Source of the DNA: an uncultured Caulobacterales bacterium
GTDB lineage: Bacteria > Pseudomonadota > Alphaproteobacteria > Caulobacterales > Caulobacteraceae
Direction of reading: 5' to 3'
Assembly (NCBI GenBank): GCA_903874895.1
Contig: CAIQUG010000169.1
Location: forward strand, 1 to 48,731
Length of the DNA stretch: 48,731 nt
A program made the translations under genes and the position numbers. This document shows, piece after piece, positions 33,301 through 41,781 of the stretch. Each line of letters starts with the position of its first letter. Position 1 is the first letter of the stretch. Below the pieces are notes generated by a model, which had not been told where the DNA came from, did not search any database, and saw only the letters and a program-made list of their open reading frames with translations.

Positions 33301-33326
33301 GGGCGGACAATCCTGTCCGCCCATTT
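33301..33326 (+). terminator. Hairpin between TonB receptor and sulfotransferase genes
   Basis: A perfect 9-bp stem (GGGCGGACA, loop ATCC, TGTCCGCCC) followed by ATTTCC lies 30 bp past the receptor stop and only 15 bp before the next start codon. It could be a partial terminator that lowers expression of the sulfotransferase relative to the receptor. Confidence 0.6.
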
Positions 33327-33341
33327 CCGTGTCAGGACCCC

Positions 33342-35363
33342 ATGTCGACCCTTGACGATACCGACAGCCGCCCGGTTGCAGCGTCCCAGGTGGAGGGCGC
33401 GGTACAGGAGCTCCTGCGTGCTCAGCGGGAAGGGCGGCACAGCGATGTCCTGCCCACCGTGGCGACCTGGCTGGACGGCTGGCCGGAAAACCGCGACCTG
33501 CTGCTGATCCAGGCCGTCAGCCAGCGGCATCTGGGCCAGATCGATGGGGCGCTGGCGACTCTGGACCGGATGGAGCGGCTCTATCCAGGCTTCAGCCGGC
33601 TGCACCAGGAGCGGGGCATGTGCCACGTCGCCCGCCGGGACGCCCCGGCGGCGATCAGCAGCCTCTTGGTGGCGGTGAACCTCAATCCAGCCCTGCCCGC
33701 CAGCTGGAACATGCTGGTCGGCCTCTACCGGATGACCGGGGACCAGGCCAACGCCGTCCTGGCTGCGGAGCACATGACCACCCTGCAGGCCTTGCCGCCG
33801 GAGGTGGTGCAGGCCACGTCCCTGTTCTCCGACGGTGATCTGGCCGTGGCCGAGCCGATGGTCCGCAATTTCCTTTTGAAGCACGGCAACCATCCGGAGG
33901 CCATGCGACTGCTCGCCCGAATCGGTCTAGCCCTCGACGTGCTCGACGATGCCGAGACCCTGCTGGAGGCGGTGCTGACCTTGCTGCCCGACTACCGGGC
34001 CGCGCGCTACGACTATGCCCAGACCCTGATCAAGCGCCAGCGCCATACAGATGCCCTGGTCCAGATCGACCAGCTGCTGGCCGTTGATCCCGCCAATCTC
34101 GAATACCGCACCCTGGCCGCCACGGTCGAGGTGGGGCTGGGTCGCAACGACCGGGCCATCGAGATCTATCGCGGCATGCTGGCCGATGCGCCGGCATCCT
34201 GGGATATCCCCCTGTGGCTCGGCCACGCGCTGAAGACGGTGGGCCAGACACCGGAGGCCGTTGAAAGCTATCGTGCCGCGGCGGTCGCCCGTCCGGACTT
34301 TGGGGATGCCTGGTGGAGCCTCGCCAATCTGAAGACCTTCCGCTTCACCGACGAGGACATCGCCCGGATGACCGAGCAGGAGGGCGCGGACACCACGCGC
34401 TTGGTGGACCGGTATCACCTGTGCTTCGCGCTGGGAAAGGCGCACGAGGACCGGGGAGATGCGGCGCACGCCTGGACCCTCTATGAGCGGGGCAACCGGC
34501 TGAAGCGCTCCGAGAACACCTACGTGCCGGAGGTGTTCGAGACCAACACCCGCGAGCAGATCCGGGTCTGCACTCAGGCCTTTTTCGCGGCGCGGTCGGG
34601 GTGGGGCGATCCTCGTCCGGACCCGATCTTCATCCTGGGCCTGCCCCGGGCCGGCTCGACCCTGCTCGAACAGATTCTCGCATCTCACTCGCAAGTGGAG
34701 GGGACCCAGGAACTGGCCAATATCCAGCGGATGGTACTGGAACTGCAGGGGCCCCATTCGGACCTGCTCGATCCCCGCTATCCGGGGTCGCTGGCGGGCC
34801 TCGCGCCGGCGGACGCGGCCCGCCTGGGCGCGCGCTTTCTGGAGGAAACCGCGGTCTATCGCACCGGTCGCGCCTTCTTCATTGACAAGATGCCGAACAA
34901 TTTCCGGCACATCGGCCTGATCCACCTCATCCTGCCCAACGCCAGGATCATCGATGCCCGGCGCGATCCGATGTCCTGCTGCTTCAGCAATTTCAAGCAG
35001 CTGTTCGCCCAGGGACAGGAGTTCACCTACGGAATCGAGGACATTGCCCGGTACTATCGCACCTATCTGGACCTCATGGATCACTGGGACCGGGCGTTGC
35101 CCGGACGGGTGCTGCGGGTCCAGCACGAGGATGTGGTGGACGATCTCGAGGCCAGCGTCCGGTGCCTGCTGGACTATTGCCAGCTGCCCTTCGAACCGGC
35201 GTGTCTCGACTTCCACAAGACCCGGCGCAGCGTGCGCACCCCCAGCTCCGAGCAGGTTCGCCAGCCGATCTTCCGCGATGGTCTCGAACAGTGGCGCGGG
35301 TTCGAGCCCTGGCTCGGCCCGCTCCAGGAGGCCCTGGGCGACGCCGTGACGCGGTATCGCTGA
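33342..35363 (+). CDS. TPR-repeat sulfotransferase
   Basis: The 673-residue protein has an N-terminal solenoid of TPR-like helices (about 15-390; for example HTDALVQIDQLLAVDPANLEYRTLA, RAIEIYRGMLADAPASWDIPLWLGHAL) fused to a PAPS-dependent sulfotransferase domain. The 5'-phosphosulfate loop is FILGLPRAGSTLLEQILASHS (430-450) and the 3'-phosphate site is IIDARRDPMSCCFSNF. The fold is close to tyrosylprotein-type sulfotransferases, and the TPR part would choose a peptide or protein substrate. AGGA 5 bases before the ATG supports the start. It follows the TonB receptor on the same strand, and relatives of both genes often occur together, suggesting sulfation linked to the receptor or its ligand. 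Confidence 0.9.
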   Translation: MSTLDDTDSRPVAASQVEGAVQELLRAQREGRHSDVLPTVATWLDGWPENRDLLLIQAVSQRHLGQIDGALATLDRMERLYPGFSRLHQERGMCHVARRDAPAAISSLLVAVNLNPALPASWNMLVGLYRMTGDQANAVLAAEHMTTLQALPPEVVQATSLFSDGDLAVAEPMVRNFLLKHGNHPEAMRLLARIGLALDVLDDAETLLEAVLTLLPDYRAARYDYAQTLIKRQRHTDALVQIDQLLAVDPANLEYRTLAATVEVGLGRNDRAIEIYRGMLADAPASWDIPLWLGHALKTVGQTPEAVESYRAAAVARPDFGDAWWSLANLKTFRFTDEDIARMTEQEGADTTRLVDRYHLCFALGKAHEDRGDAAHAWTLYERGNRLKRSENTYVPEVFETNTREQIRVCTQAFFAARSGWGDPRPDPIFILGLPRAGSTLLEQILASHSQVEGTQELANIQRMVLELQGPHSDLLDPRYPGSLAGLAPADAARLGARFLEETAVYRTGRAFFIDKMPNNFRHIGLIHLILPNARIIDARRDPMSCCFSNFKQLFAQGQEFTYGIEDIARYYRTYLDLMDHWDRALPGRVLRVQHEDVVDDLEASVRCLLDYCQLPFEPACLDFHKTRRSVRTPSSEQVRQPIFRDGLEQWRGFEPWLGPLQEALGDAVTRYR

Positions 35364-35461
35364 GTCCCATCGACCCGGCGTCGCTCTGCACCTATATCGA
35401 CGGGAGCGGCCATCGGGCGTAATCCGTCCTGTCTCGCCATCCATCCACGGAGTTCCCACCC

Positions 35462-36946
35462 ATGAAGATCGAATTCGCCGCCACTGGAACCACACCGCGG
35501 GCCGGGACGGGCGTTGCCGTTCTTGCCCTGGACAAGGGAGCCCTGACACCGGCGGCCCAGGCGGTGGATGCGGCGCTTTCGGGTCTTCTGTCACGGGCCG
35601 TGCCGAGCAGCCGCTTCACCGGCGCCAAGGGGCAGAGCCTCGACCTTGTGACCGGGGCGGCTGACGGACCGGTGCGGGTGGCGCTGCTGGGGACGGGGGT
35701 CGAGGGAGAAATCACCGCCGCCGTGGCCGAGAATGCCGCCGCCTCCGCCTGGAAGGCGCTGGGCTCCACGGGGGTGGAGACCGTGGTCGTGCAGCTCGGA
35801 CCGGTGTCCGCCGCGGTGGCCGCCCAGGCCGCCTACGGTGTCACCCTGGCCGCCTATCGCTTCGATCGCTACCGGACCACCGAAAAGCCGGAGTCTCGCC
35901 CATCGGCGACCCGCGTCGTCATCGAACTGGACGACACCAGCGGCGTGGACGCGGCCTTCCTACCGCTGAAGGCCGTGGCGGATGCCACGATCTTTGCCCG
36001 TGACCTGGTATCGGAGCCGGCCAACATCCTCTATCCGGCGGAGTTCGCCGCCCGGGTGAAGGCGCTGGAGCCGCTGGGCCTGACGGTCGAGGTGCTGGGT
36101 GAGGCCGAGATGGAGACGCTCGGCATGGGCTCCCTGCTGGGGGTCGGCCAGGGTAGCCGTCGCGAAAGCCAGCTGGTGGTGATCCAGTGGAAGGGGGCAA
36201 CGGACCCCAAGGCCCAGCCCGTGGCCTTTGTCGGCAAGGGCGTGACCTTCGACACCGGCGGCATTTCCCTGAAGCCCGCCGACGGCATGGAAGACATGAA
36301 GTGGGACATGGGCGGCGCCGCGGCGGTGTCCGGTCTCATGCACGCGCTGGCCGGCCGCAAGGCCAAGGTGAATGCCGTGGGCATCCTGGGGCTTGTGGAG
36401 AACATGCCCGACGGCAATGCCCAGCGGCCGGGAGACATCGTGACCTCCATGTCCGGCCAGACCATCGAGGTGATCAACACCGACGCCGAGGGCCGCCTCG
36501 TCCTGGCCGACGCCCTCTGGTATTGTCAGGATCGTTTCAAGCCGAAGTTCATGGTCGATCTCGCAACCCTCACCGGGGCCATCATCATCGCCCTGGGCAA
36601 CGACTATGCGGGCCTGTTCAGCAACAATGACGAGCTGGCGGACAACCTGCTGGCGGCCTCCCAGGCGTCGGGGGAGCCCCTGTGGCGCCTGCCGATCCCG
36701 CCGGCCTACGAAAAGCAGATCGACAGCATGGCGGCCGACATGAAGAACGTCGGCGGTCGTCCGGCGGGCTCGATCACCGCCGCGCTGTTCCTTCAGCGCT
36801 TCGTCAACAAGCTGCCCTGGGCGCATCTGGACATTGCCTCCACCGCCTGGAAGAAGCCGTCCGCCGTGCCGACCATTCCGGACGGGGCCACCGGCTATGG
36901 CGTTCGCCTGCTGAACCAGCTCGTCGCCGACAACTACGAGGGCTGA
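35462..36946 (+). CDS. pepA: Leucyl aminopeptidase
   Basis: PepA is a two-metal cytosolic aminopeptidase of the M17 family. The 494-residue protein has all five metal ligands: Lys259 and Asp264 in VGKGVTFDTGGISLKP, Asp282 in KWDMGG, Asp341 and Glu343 in NTDAEGRLVLADAL. The N-terminal domain is of normal length. GGAG 9 bases upstream supports ATG 35462. It is followed after 4 bp by holC, an order conserved in proteobacteria. In relatives pepA usually faces lptF directly; here nearly 7 kb separates them. Confidence 0.96.
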   Translation: MKIEFAATGTTPRAGTGVAVLALDKGALTPAAQAVDAALSGLLSRAVPSSRFTGAKGQSLDLVTGAADGPVRVALLGTGVEGEITAAVAENAAASAWKALGSTGVETVVVQLGPVSAAVAAQAAYGVTLAAYRFDRYRTTEKPESRPSATRVVIELDDTSGVDAAFLPLKAVADATIFARDLVSEPANILYPAEFAARVKALEPLGLTVEVLGEAEMETLGMGSLLGVGQGSRRESQLVVIQWKGATDPKAQPVAFVGKGVTFDTGGISLKPADGMEDMKWDMGGAAAVSGLMHALAGRKAKVNAVGILGLVENMPDGNAQRPGDIVTSMSGQTIEVINTDAEGRLVLADALWYCQDRFKPKFMVDLATLTGAIIIALGNDYAGLFSNNDELADNLLAASQASGEPLWRLPIPPAYEKQIDSMAADMKNVGGRPAGSITAALFLQRFVNKLPWAHLDIASTAWKKPSAVPTIPDGATGYGVRLLNQLVADNYEG

Positions 36947-36950
36947 GGCC

Positions 36951-37409
36951 ATGGGGGAGGGCAGCTGCGAGGTCTGGTTCTACCATCTCGAGCGGACTGC
37001 CCTCGACCAGGCCCTGCCGGACCTGCTGGAAAAGACCCTCGCCAAGGGGTGGCGGGCTGTCGTGCGCGCCACCACGGCGGAAAGGCTGGCCCGGCTGGAC
37101 AGCCTGCTGTGGACCTATCGGGACGAGTCCTTCCTCGCCCACGGCCTGGCGGACGAGCCGGAGGCGTCCCGGCAGCCGATCCTGCTGACCACGGCGGATG
37201 ACAACCTGAACCGGGCCGATGCCCTTTTCCTGGTGGAGGGTGCGGAGGAGCAGCGCTTCGCCGGCTATCGTCGCTGCATCGATCTGTTCGACGGGCGGGA
37301 CGAGGGGGCGGTGGCCGCGGCCCGCCAGCGCTGGAAGCTGGCCCGCAGCCTTGGCCTTCCGGTGACCTACTGGAAGCAGGGGGAACGGGGCTGGCAGAAG
37401 CAGGGCTAG
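36951..37409 (+). CDS. holC: DNA polymerase III chi subunit
   Basis: The chi subunit links the clamp-loader complex to single-strand-binding protein. This 152-residue protein has the family pattern EVWFYHLERTALDQALPDLLEKTLAKGWRAVVRA, LWTYRDESFLAHGLAD, QPILLTTADDNLNRADALFLVEGAE and RWKLARSLGLPVTYWKQGERGWQKQ. It starts 4 bp after pepA and is surely cotranscribed; convergent with the ABC-F gene 10 bp on. Confidence 0.93.
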   Translation: MGEGSCEVWFYHLERTALDQALPDLLEKTLAKGWRAVVRATTAERLARLDSLLWTYRDESFLAHGLADEPEASRQPILLTTADDNLNRADALFLVEGAEEQRFAGYRRCIDLFDGRDEGAVAAARQRWKLARSLGLPVTYWKQGERGWQKQG

Positions 37410-37419
37410 GCGAGCGGCC

Positions 37420-39315
37420 TCAGCCTTCCGCCAGCGCGCGGATCTCCTCATAGGCCTCGGCGGCGGTCATCCACTCGGTTTCCGCCTTGTCCAGGCGGTC
37501 CTGCGCCCGGGCGCGCCGGTCGGCAAGGGTCTTGGCCCCCATCGGGTCCTTGGTGTAGAGGCCCGGTTCCGCCAGCCGCCGGTCGAGATCGGCCACCTCC
37601 GCCGTGCAGCGGGCGAGGGTCTGCTCCGCGGCTTCAAGCTTGCGCTTCAGGGGGCTGAGCTTGGCCGCCGCGGACTTCGGCGACGGGGCTGCCGCCGCAG
37701 CCGGTGTTGCCTTGACCTCGTCCTTGATCTGGGTCGGTGCGCGGGCCGCGACCCGGGCCCGGTCCAGCACGAACTTTGCATAGTCGTCCATGTCCCCGTC
37801 AAAGGGCTTCACCGAGCCGTCGGCGGCCAGCCACAGGCGGTCGGCCACCAGTTCCATCAGCGAGCGGTCGTGGGTGATCAGGATGACTGCGCCGGAATAG
37901 TCGTTGAGGGCGTCCAGCAGGGCGCGGCGACTGTCGATGTCCAGGTGGTTGGTTGGCTCGTCGAGGATCAGCAGGTGGGGCGCGGCCATGGCCACGAGAT
38001 TGAGCAGCAGGCGCGCCCGCTCGCCGCCGGACAGGTTGGCCACTGTCGTTTCCTGCTTGTCGAAGCCCAGGCCGAACTGGGCGAGGCGGGAGCGGCGCTG
38101 GTGATCGGCGCTGTCCGGCAGGGCCCGGCGGATGATCTCCAGCGGCGTATCGGTGGGGTCCATGGCCTCGATCTGGTGCTGGTGGAACCAGCCCACCTGC
38201 ATCCGCCGGTCCCGATGCACGTGTCCATGCATGATCGGCAGGGCACCGGCGATCATCTTGGCGAAGGTGGATTTGCCGGCACCGTTGACGCCCAGCAGGC
38301 CGATGCGGTCGTCGATGTCGAGGCGCAGGTTCAGCTTGCGCAGGATCGCCTTGCCGTCATAGCCGACCGTCGCATCCTCCAGTCGCACCAGGGGCGGGGC
38401 GAGGGGGCGGGGTGGGGAGGGCAGCACAAACGGAGCGATCCGCTCCTCCACCGTCAGCGAGACCGGCTCCAGCTTGGCCAGGCGCTTGAGGCGGGACTGC
38501 GCCTGGGTGGCCTTGGAGGCCTTGGCGCGGAACCGGTCGACGAAGGACTGCAGGTGGGCGCGTTCGGCCTCCTGCTTGACCTTGGCCGACTGGAGTAGGC
38601 GCGACTTCTCCGCCCGGGCCTTCTCGAAGGCGTCATAGCCGCCCGTGTAGAGTTCCAGTTTCTGCTCGCTGAGATGCAGGATGAAGTCGACGGAATTGTT
38701 CAGCAGTTCCCGGTCGTGGCTGATGATGATCGCCGTGTGCGGATACTTCTTCAGTCGCGCCTCGAGCCACAGGGCCCCTTCCAGGTCGAGATAGTTGGTG
38801 GGTTCGTCCAGCAGCAGGAGGTCCGGCTCGGCGAACAGGGCCGCGGCCAGGGCCACCCGCATCCGCCAGCCGCCGGAGAACTCCGCCATGGCCCGGGCCA
38901 GGTCCGCGGTGGAGAAGCCGAGGCCGGCGAGGATTTCCGCCGCCCGGGACGGGGCCCGGTCGGCATCGATCTCGATCAGGCGGTTGTAGATCTCCCCCAG
39001 CCGTTCCGGCGGGGCCGTGTCGAGCTCTGCGGTCAGGGTCGCGCGCTCGATGTCTGCGGCGAGGATGGTGTCCAGGAGGGACACGTCCGTGGCCGGGTGT
39101 TCCTGGTCCACGGAGGCCATGCGGGCATTGCGGGGCAGGTTGATGTCCCCGCCGCCCGGCGTCAGTTCGCCCTTGATCAGCTTGAACAGGGTCGACTTGC
39201 CCGCGCCGTTGCGGCCGACCAGCCCGATCTTGGCTCCCGGCGGCGGGCTGGCACTGGCCTCGTTGAAGAACCGGCGGCCCCAGGCGTCGAATGTCAGGTC
39301 TTTGATCTGCAGCAT
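37420..39315 (-). CDS. ABC-F family ATPase (translation factor type)
   Basis: This soluble protein of 631 residues has two ABC ATPase domains and no membrane part: Walker A loops LVGRNGAGKST (about 33-43) and LLGVNGAGKST, signatures FSGGWRMRVALAAALF and LSGGERARLLLNL, Walker B LLLDEPTNYLDLEGAL and LILDEPTNHLDIDSRRAL. Between them is the long interdomain linker (EKARAEKSRLLQSAKVKQEAERAHLQSFVDRFRAKA), and a C-terminal coiled coil follows an Ala/Pro spacer. ABC-F proteins act on ribosomes, relieving stalls or resisting antibiotics; the arrangement is closest to YheS/Uup types. Divergent from ndk. Confidence 0.92.
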   Translation of the reverse strand: MLQIKDLTFDAWGRRFFNEASASPPPGAKIGLVGRNGAGKSTLFKLIKGELTPGGGDINLPRNARMASVDQEHPATDVSLLDTILAADIERATLTAELDTAPPERLGEIYNRLIEIDADRAPSRAAEILAGLGFSTADLARAMAEFSGGWRMRVALAAALFAEPDLLLLDEPTNYLDLEGALWLEARLKKYPHTAIIISHDRELLNNSVDFILHLSEQKLELYTGGYDAFEKARAEKSRLLQSAKVKQEAERAHLQSFVDRFRAKASKATQAQSRLKRLAKLEPVSLTVEERIAPFVLPSPPRPLAPPLVRLEDATVGYDGKAILRKLNLRLDIDDRIGLLGVNGAGKSTFAKMIAGALPIMHGHVHRDRRMQVGWFHQHQIEAMDPTDTPLEIIRRALPDSADHQRRSRLAQFGLGFDKQETTVANLSGGERARLLLNLVAMAAPHLLILDEPTNHLDIDSRRALLDALNDYSGAVILITHDRSLMELVADRLWLAADGSVKPFDGDMDDYAKFVLDRARVAARAPTQIKDEVKATPAAAAAPSPKSAAAKLSPLKRKLEAAEQTLARCTAEVADLDRRLAEPGLYTKDPMGAKTLADRRARAQDRLDKAETEWMTAAEAYEEIRALAEG

Positions 39316-39349
39316 GGGCCCGGGAATACAGGAGAAATGGGAAGCGCGC

Positions 39350-39378
39350 TTGGCCTTTGGCGAAGCCGCCGCTATAAG
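39350..39378 (+). promoter_or_regulatory. Candidate ndk promoter
   Basis: TTGGCC (39350-39355) and TATAAG (39373-39378) are 17 bases apart; the -10 lies in GCTATAAG, near the Caulobacter GCTANAWC consensus. It would give a leader of about 38 bases before the ndk ATG. Confidence 0.6.
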
Positions 39379-39422
39379 CCCGCGACCTCCTCCAAACGCA
39401 AGTCATTCAACGAAGGCCTACC

Positions 39423-39842
39423 ATGACCCAACGGACATTCTCGATCATCAAGCCGGACGCCACCCGCCGCAACCTGACCGGCCAGATCAACGCCGTCATC
39501 GAAGCGGCCGGCCTGCGCATTGTGGCCCAGCGCCGCATCCTCATGACCCGCGCCCAGGCCGAGACCTTCTACGGCGTGCACAAGGAGCGCCCGTTCTTTG
39601 GCGAGCTGGTGGACACCATGACCTCCGCTCCGGTCGTCGTGCAGGTGCTCGAGGGCGAGAACGCCGTGCCGCGCTATCGCGAAGTTATGGGCGCGACCAA
39701 CCCGGACAATGCCGCCGAAGGCACCATCCGCAAGCTGTTCGCCCTGAACGTGGGCGAGAACTCGGTGCACGGTTCGGACTCCGACGAGAACGCCGCCCTC
39801 GAGATCGCGCAGTTCTTCAAGGCCGAAGACATCGTCGGCTGA
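39423..39842 (+). CDS. ndk: Nucleoside diphosphate kinase
   Basis: Ndk balances NTP pools by moving phosphate from ATP through a phosphohistidine. The 139-residue protein is full length, with the N-terminal [13 protein letters not shown], the Kpn-loop region [17 protein letters not shown] and the active-site His116 in [24 protein letters not shown] precedes the ATG. Monocistronic, bounded by its own promoter and a downstream hairpin. Confidence 0.97.
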   Translation: MTQRTFSIIKPDATRRNLTGQINAVIEAAGLRIVAQRRILMTRAQAETFYGVHKERPFFGELVDTMTSAPVVVQVLEGENAVPRYREVMGATNPDNAAEGTIRKLFALNVGENSVHGSDSDENAALEIAQFFKAEDIVG

Positions 39843-39855
39843 GGATTCGACGTCC

Positions 39856-39879
39856 GGCGGCGCGGCGGGCCGCGCCGCC
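39856..39879 (+). terminator. Strong GC hairpin after ndk
   Basis: A perfect 11-bp inverted repeat (GGCGGCGCGGC / GCCGCGCCGCC, two-base centre) lies 14 bp past the ndk stop. No T-run follows, so termination may need Rho; the hairpin may also protect the ndk mRNA end. Confidence 0.6.
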
Positions 39880-39947
39880 ACCTTACATAATTCGTCATCA
39901 ATGCCGCCTAGGGTCTGACGCGGCAGGGGCAGCAGCAAGGGGCGCTC

Positions 39948-40766
39948 ATGACAGTTCAGTCGGCGATCCGGATGATGGCCCTGATGGCGGCCGTGAGCAG
40001 CGTGCCGGGCCTCGCCGCCGCGTCCGGTGACGACGTTCCGCCGCCGATCTCCGTCCCCTATGAACGCCAGCGCTTCGCCGCCGAGCTTCCGGTGGACGGA
40101 CTGGTGCTGGATGTGGGCGTCGGCGCAGCAGCGCACCCCAAGCAGGTCGGTCTCAAGACCCTGGTGGTGGATCCCGTTCCGGTTCTCGAAGTCCAGTGGG
40201 GCACGGACTTTCACGCGAGCCTCGCGGACGGCGTGACCTTCACGCCGGTCTATTTCGGTCCCGTGGCCATCGGCGGCGTGGTCGAGCTGAAACAGACCTA
40301 CGCCAATGCCCGCCTCGCGCGGGGCCTGCGAAATGCCGACAATGCCGAAGCCGGTGGCCTGGTCCGCTATTTCTCCCCCATCGGTGATTTCGAGGCCCGC
40401 TACCGGGTGGGGCTCGACGGCGACACGACCCATTCCGCCGACTTTACCTACGACGTGGGTTTCACACCGACAAAGCGCCTGACGACCCTGTTCGAGCTTC
40501 GCGCCGGATGGTCCAATCAGGCCTTTGCCATTCCCCAGCGGCGAAGCCGTCTGAATCGCTACGGCCGTCCCCTGGAGACGGCGTCGGACTCCTATTCAGT
40601 CGGTGCCCAGGCGGTTCTGGACTACGAAATCAGCCGGAACTGGCGGCTGATCGCCATCGCGTCGAAGGACGAGATCGTCGATGCAGGAAAACAGGTCCTG
40701 AGTTTTCAGACCCGCAGCGTGCCGGTGTATTCCATCGTCCTGACCCGACGCATCCGCCTGTTCTAG
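39948..40766 (+). CDS. MipA/OmpV-like outer membrane protein
   Basis: This 272-residue protein has an N-terminal signal peptide (SAIRMMALMAAVSSVPGLAAAS) and a mature part of alternating hydrophobic residues typical of a small beta-barrel, with repeated aromatic-ended strands (FTPVYFGPVAIGGVVELKQTYANARLARGL, GGLVRYFSPIGDFEARYRVGLDG, FTYDVGFTPTKRLTTLFELRAGW) and a terminal Phe (RRIRLF), the usual outer-membrane insertion signal. The pattern fits the MipA/OmpV family, some members of which scaffold murein enzymes. The family call is moderate; outer-membrane location is more secure. Monocistronic. Confidence 0.75.
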   Translation: MTVQSAIRMMALMAAVSSVPGLAAASGDDVPPPISVPYERQRFAAELPVDGLVLDVGVGAAAHPKQVGLKTLVVDPVPVLEVQWGTDFHASLADGVTFTPVYFGPVAIGGVVELKQTYANARLARGLRNADNAEAGGLVRYFSPIGDFEARYRVGLDGDTTHSADFTYDVGFTPTKRLTTLFELRAGWSNQAFAIPQRRSRLNRYGRPLETASDSYSVGAQAVLDYEISRNWRLIAIASKDEIVDAGKQVLSFQTRSVPVYSIVLTRRIRLF

Positions 40767-41233
40767 GGCAGGGGCGCCTTGTCGGGTTCGACCCACCCGC
40801 GGCGGGCAGCCACGCTGAACAGGGTGTCCTGATGCCAGTGGCGCAGCAGCCACGCCTTGTCCGCATAGCCGGCGTCGAGCACGGCGTTGGCCAGCACGTG
40901 CTGCGGTGTCGTTCCCGGAAGGGTCGAGAGAACGCCGCGCACGGCCCGCAGCGAGGCCTGGGTGATGGTCTCGTGATACCCGCCGGTATCGCTGTTCTCG
41001 ACACCCGTCGCCCGATTGTAGGCGCGGATCAGATCGGGCATCTCCCGCTCGGGGGGGGCGACCGGATGGCGGCAGACGAGATAGACTGCGGCGGCGATGT
41101 GAGCCGCGTGGGTCCATTCCGGCTTCGGCAGGGTCCTGTTCACCAGGCCTTCGCCCAGTCTGATGATCTCCGCCTCGGTGTGGAAGCGCTGCGTCGTCAA
41201 GCGAGGAGCGACCGGGCCCGGTCCGCAAGACAC
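40763..41233 (-). CDS. Conserved-looking protein of unknown function downstream of purN
   Basis: This protein of up to 156 residues has a compact soluble sequence with invariant-looking segments PEWTHAAHIAAAVYLVC, LIRAYNRATGVENSDTGGYHETITQA and a C-terminal DTLFSVAARRGWVEPD; several His residues (WTHAAH, GYHET, HWHQD) could suggest a metal site, but this is speculation. Two starts are possible: GTG at 41233, overlapping purN by 37 bp, or TTG at 41200, overlapping the purN stop as TTGA; neither has a ribosome site. It is last in the purM-purN unit. It ends overlapping the convergent MipA-like gene by 4 bp. Confidence 0.75.
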   Translation of the reverse strand: MSCGPGPVAPRLTTQRFHTEAEIIRLGEGLVNRTLPKPEWTHAAHIAAAVYLVCRHPVAPPEREMPDLIRAYNRATGVENSDTGGYHETITQASLRAVRGVLSTLPGTTPQHVLANAVLDAGYADKAWLLRHWHQDTLFSVAARRGWVEPDKAPLP

Positions 41234-41781
41234 GCCGGGTAAAGCCTGTGTTCCTCCACAAGCACCCGGGCGGCCAGGGAGTCGGCGGTGTCCCCGGGCA
41301 GGATCGGGACCCGGGCCTGGCCCAGGATCGGGCCCTCGTCCACCCCTTCGGTCACCAGATGGACGGTGCAGCCCCCGTGGCTGTCCCCGGCGGCAATGGC
41401 GCGCTCATGGGTGTGGAGGCCGGGATAGAGGGGCAGGAGACTGGGATGGATGTTCACCATCCGCCCGGCCCAGGCGCGCACCAGGAACGGCGTCAGCACG
41501 CGCATGTAGCCGGCCAGGGCGACGAGTTCGACCCCCGCGCTGCGGAGCCTTGTGTCGAGGACCCGCTCATGGGCCTCCCGATCCTTGCCGAAGGGGTGAT
41601 GCGCGATGGCCTCTGCGGCGATGCCGGCCCGGGCGGCGGTCTCAAGTCCGGGCGCGTCCTCGCGGTTGGCCAGCACGAGGGCGACCTCGAAGGGACAGGC
41701 CGGATCCGCCGCAGCGGCGATGAGGGCTTCCATGTTCGAGCCGCGGCCCGAGATCAGCACGGCTGTCCGCACTCGGCTCAT
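41197..41781 (-). CDS. purN: Phosphoribosylglycinamide formyltransferase
   Basis: PurN transfers a formyl group from 10-formyl-tetrahydrofolate to GAR in purine synthesis. The 194-residue protein has the phosphate-binding [11 protein letters not shown], the folate/catalytic motif [20 protein letters not shown] (Asn110, His112) and Asp148 in VDEGPI. The start overlaps the purM stop (ATGA), so purM and purN are coupled. All catalytic residues are present. Confidence 0.96.
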   Translation of the reverse strand: MSRVRTAVLISGRGSNMEALIAAAADPACPFEVALVLANREDAPGLETAARAGIAAEAIAHHPFGKDREAHERVLDTRLRSAGVELVALAGYMRVLTPFLVRAWAGRMVNIHPSLLPLYPGLHTHERAIAAGDSHGGCTVHLVTEGVDEGPILGQARVPILPGDTADSLAARVLVEEHRLYPACLADRARSLLA

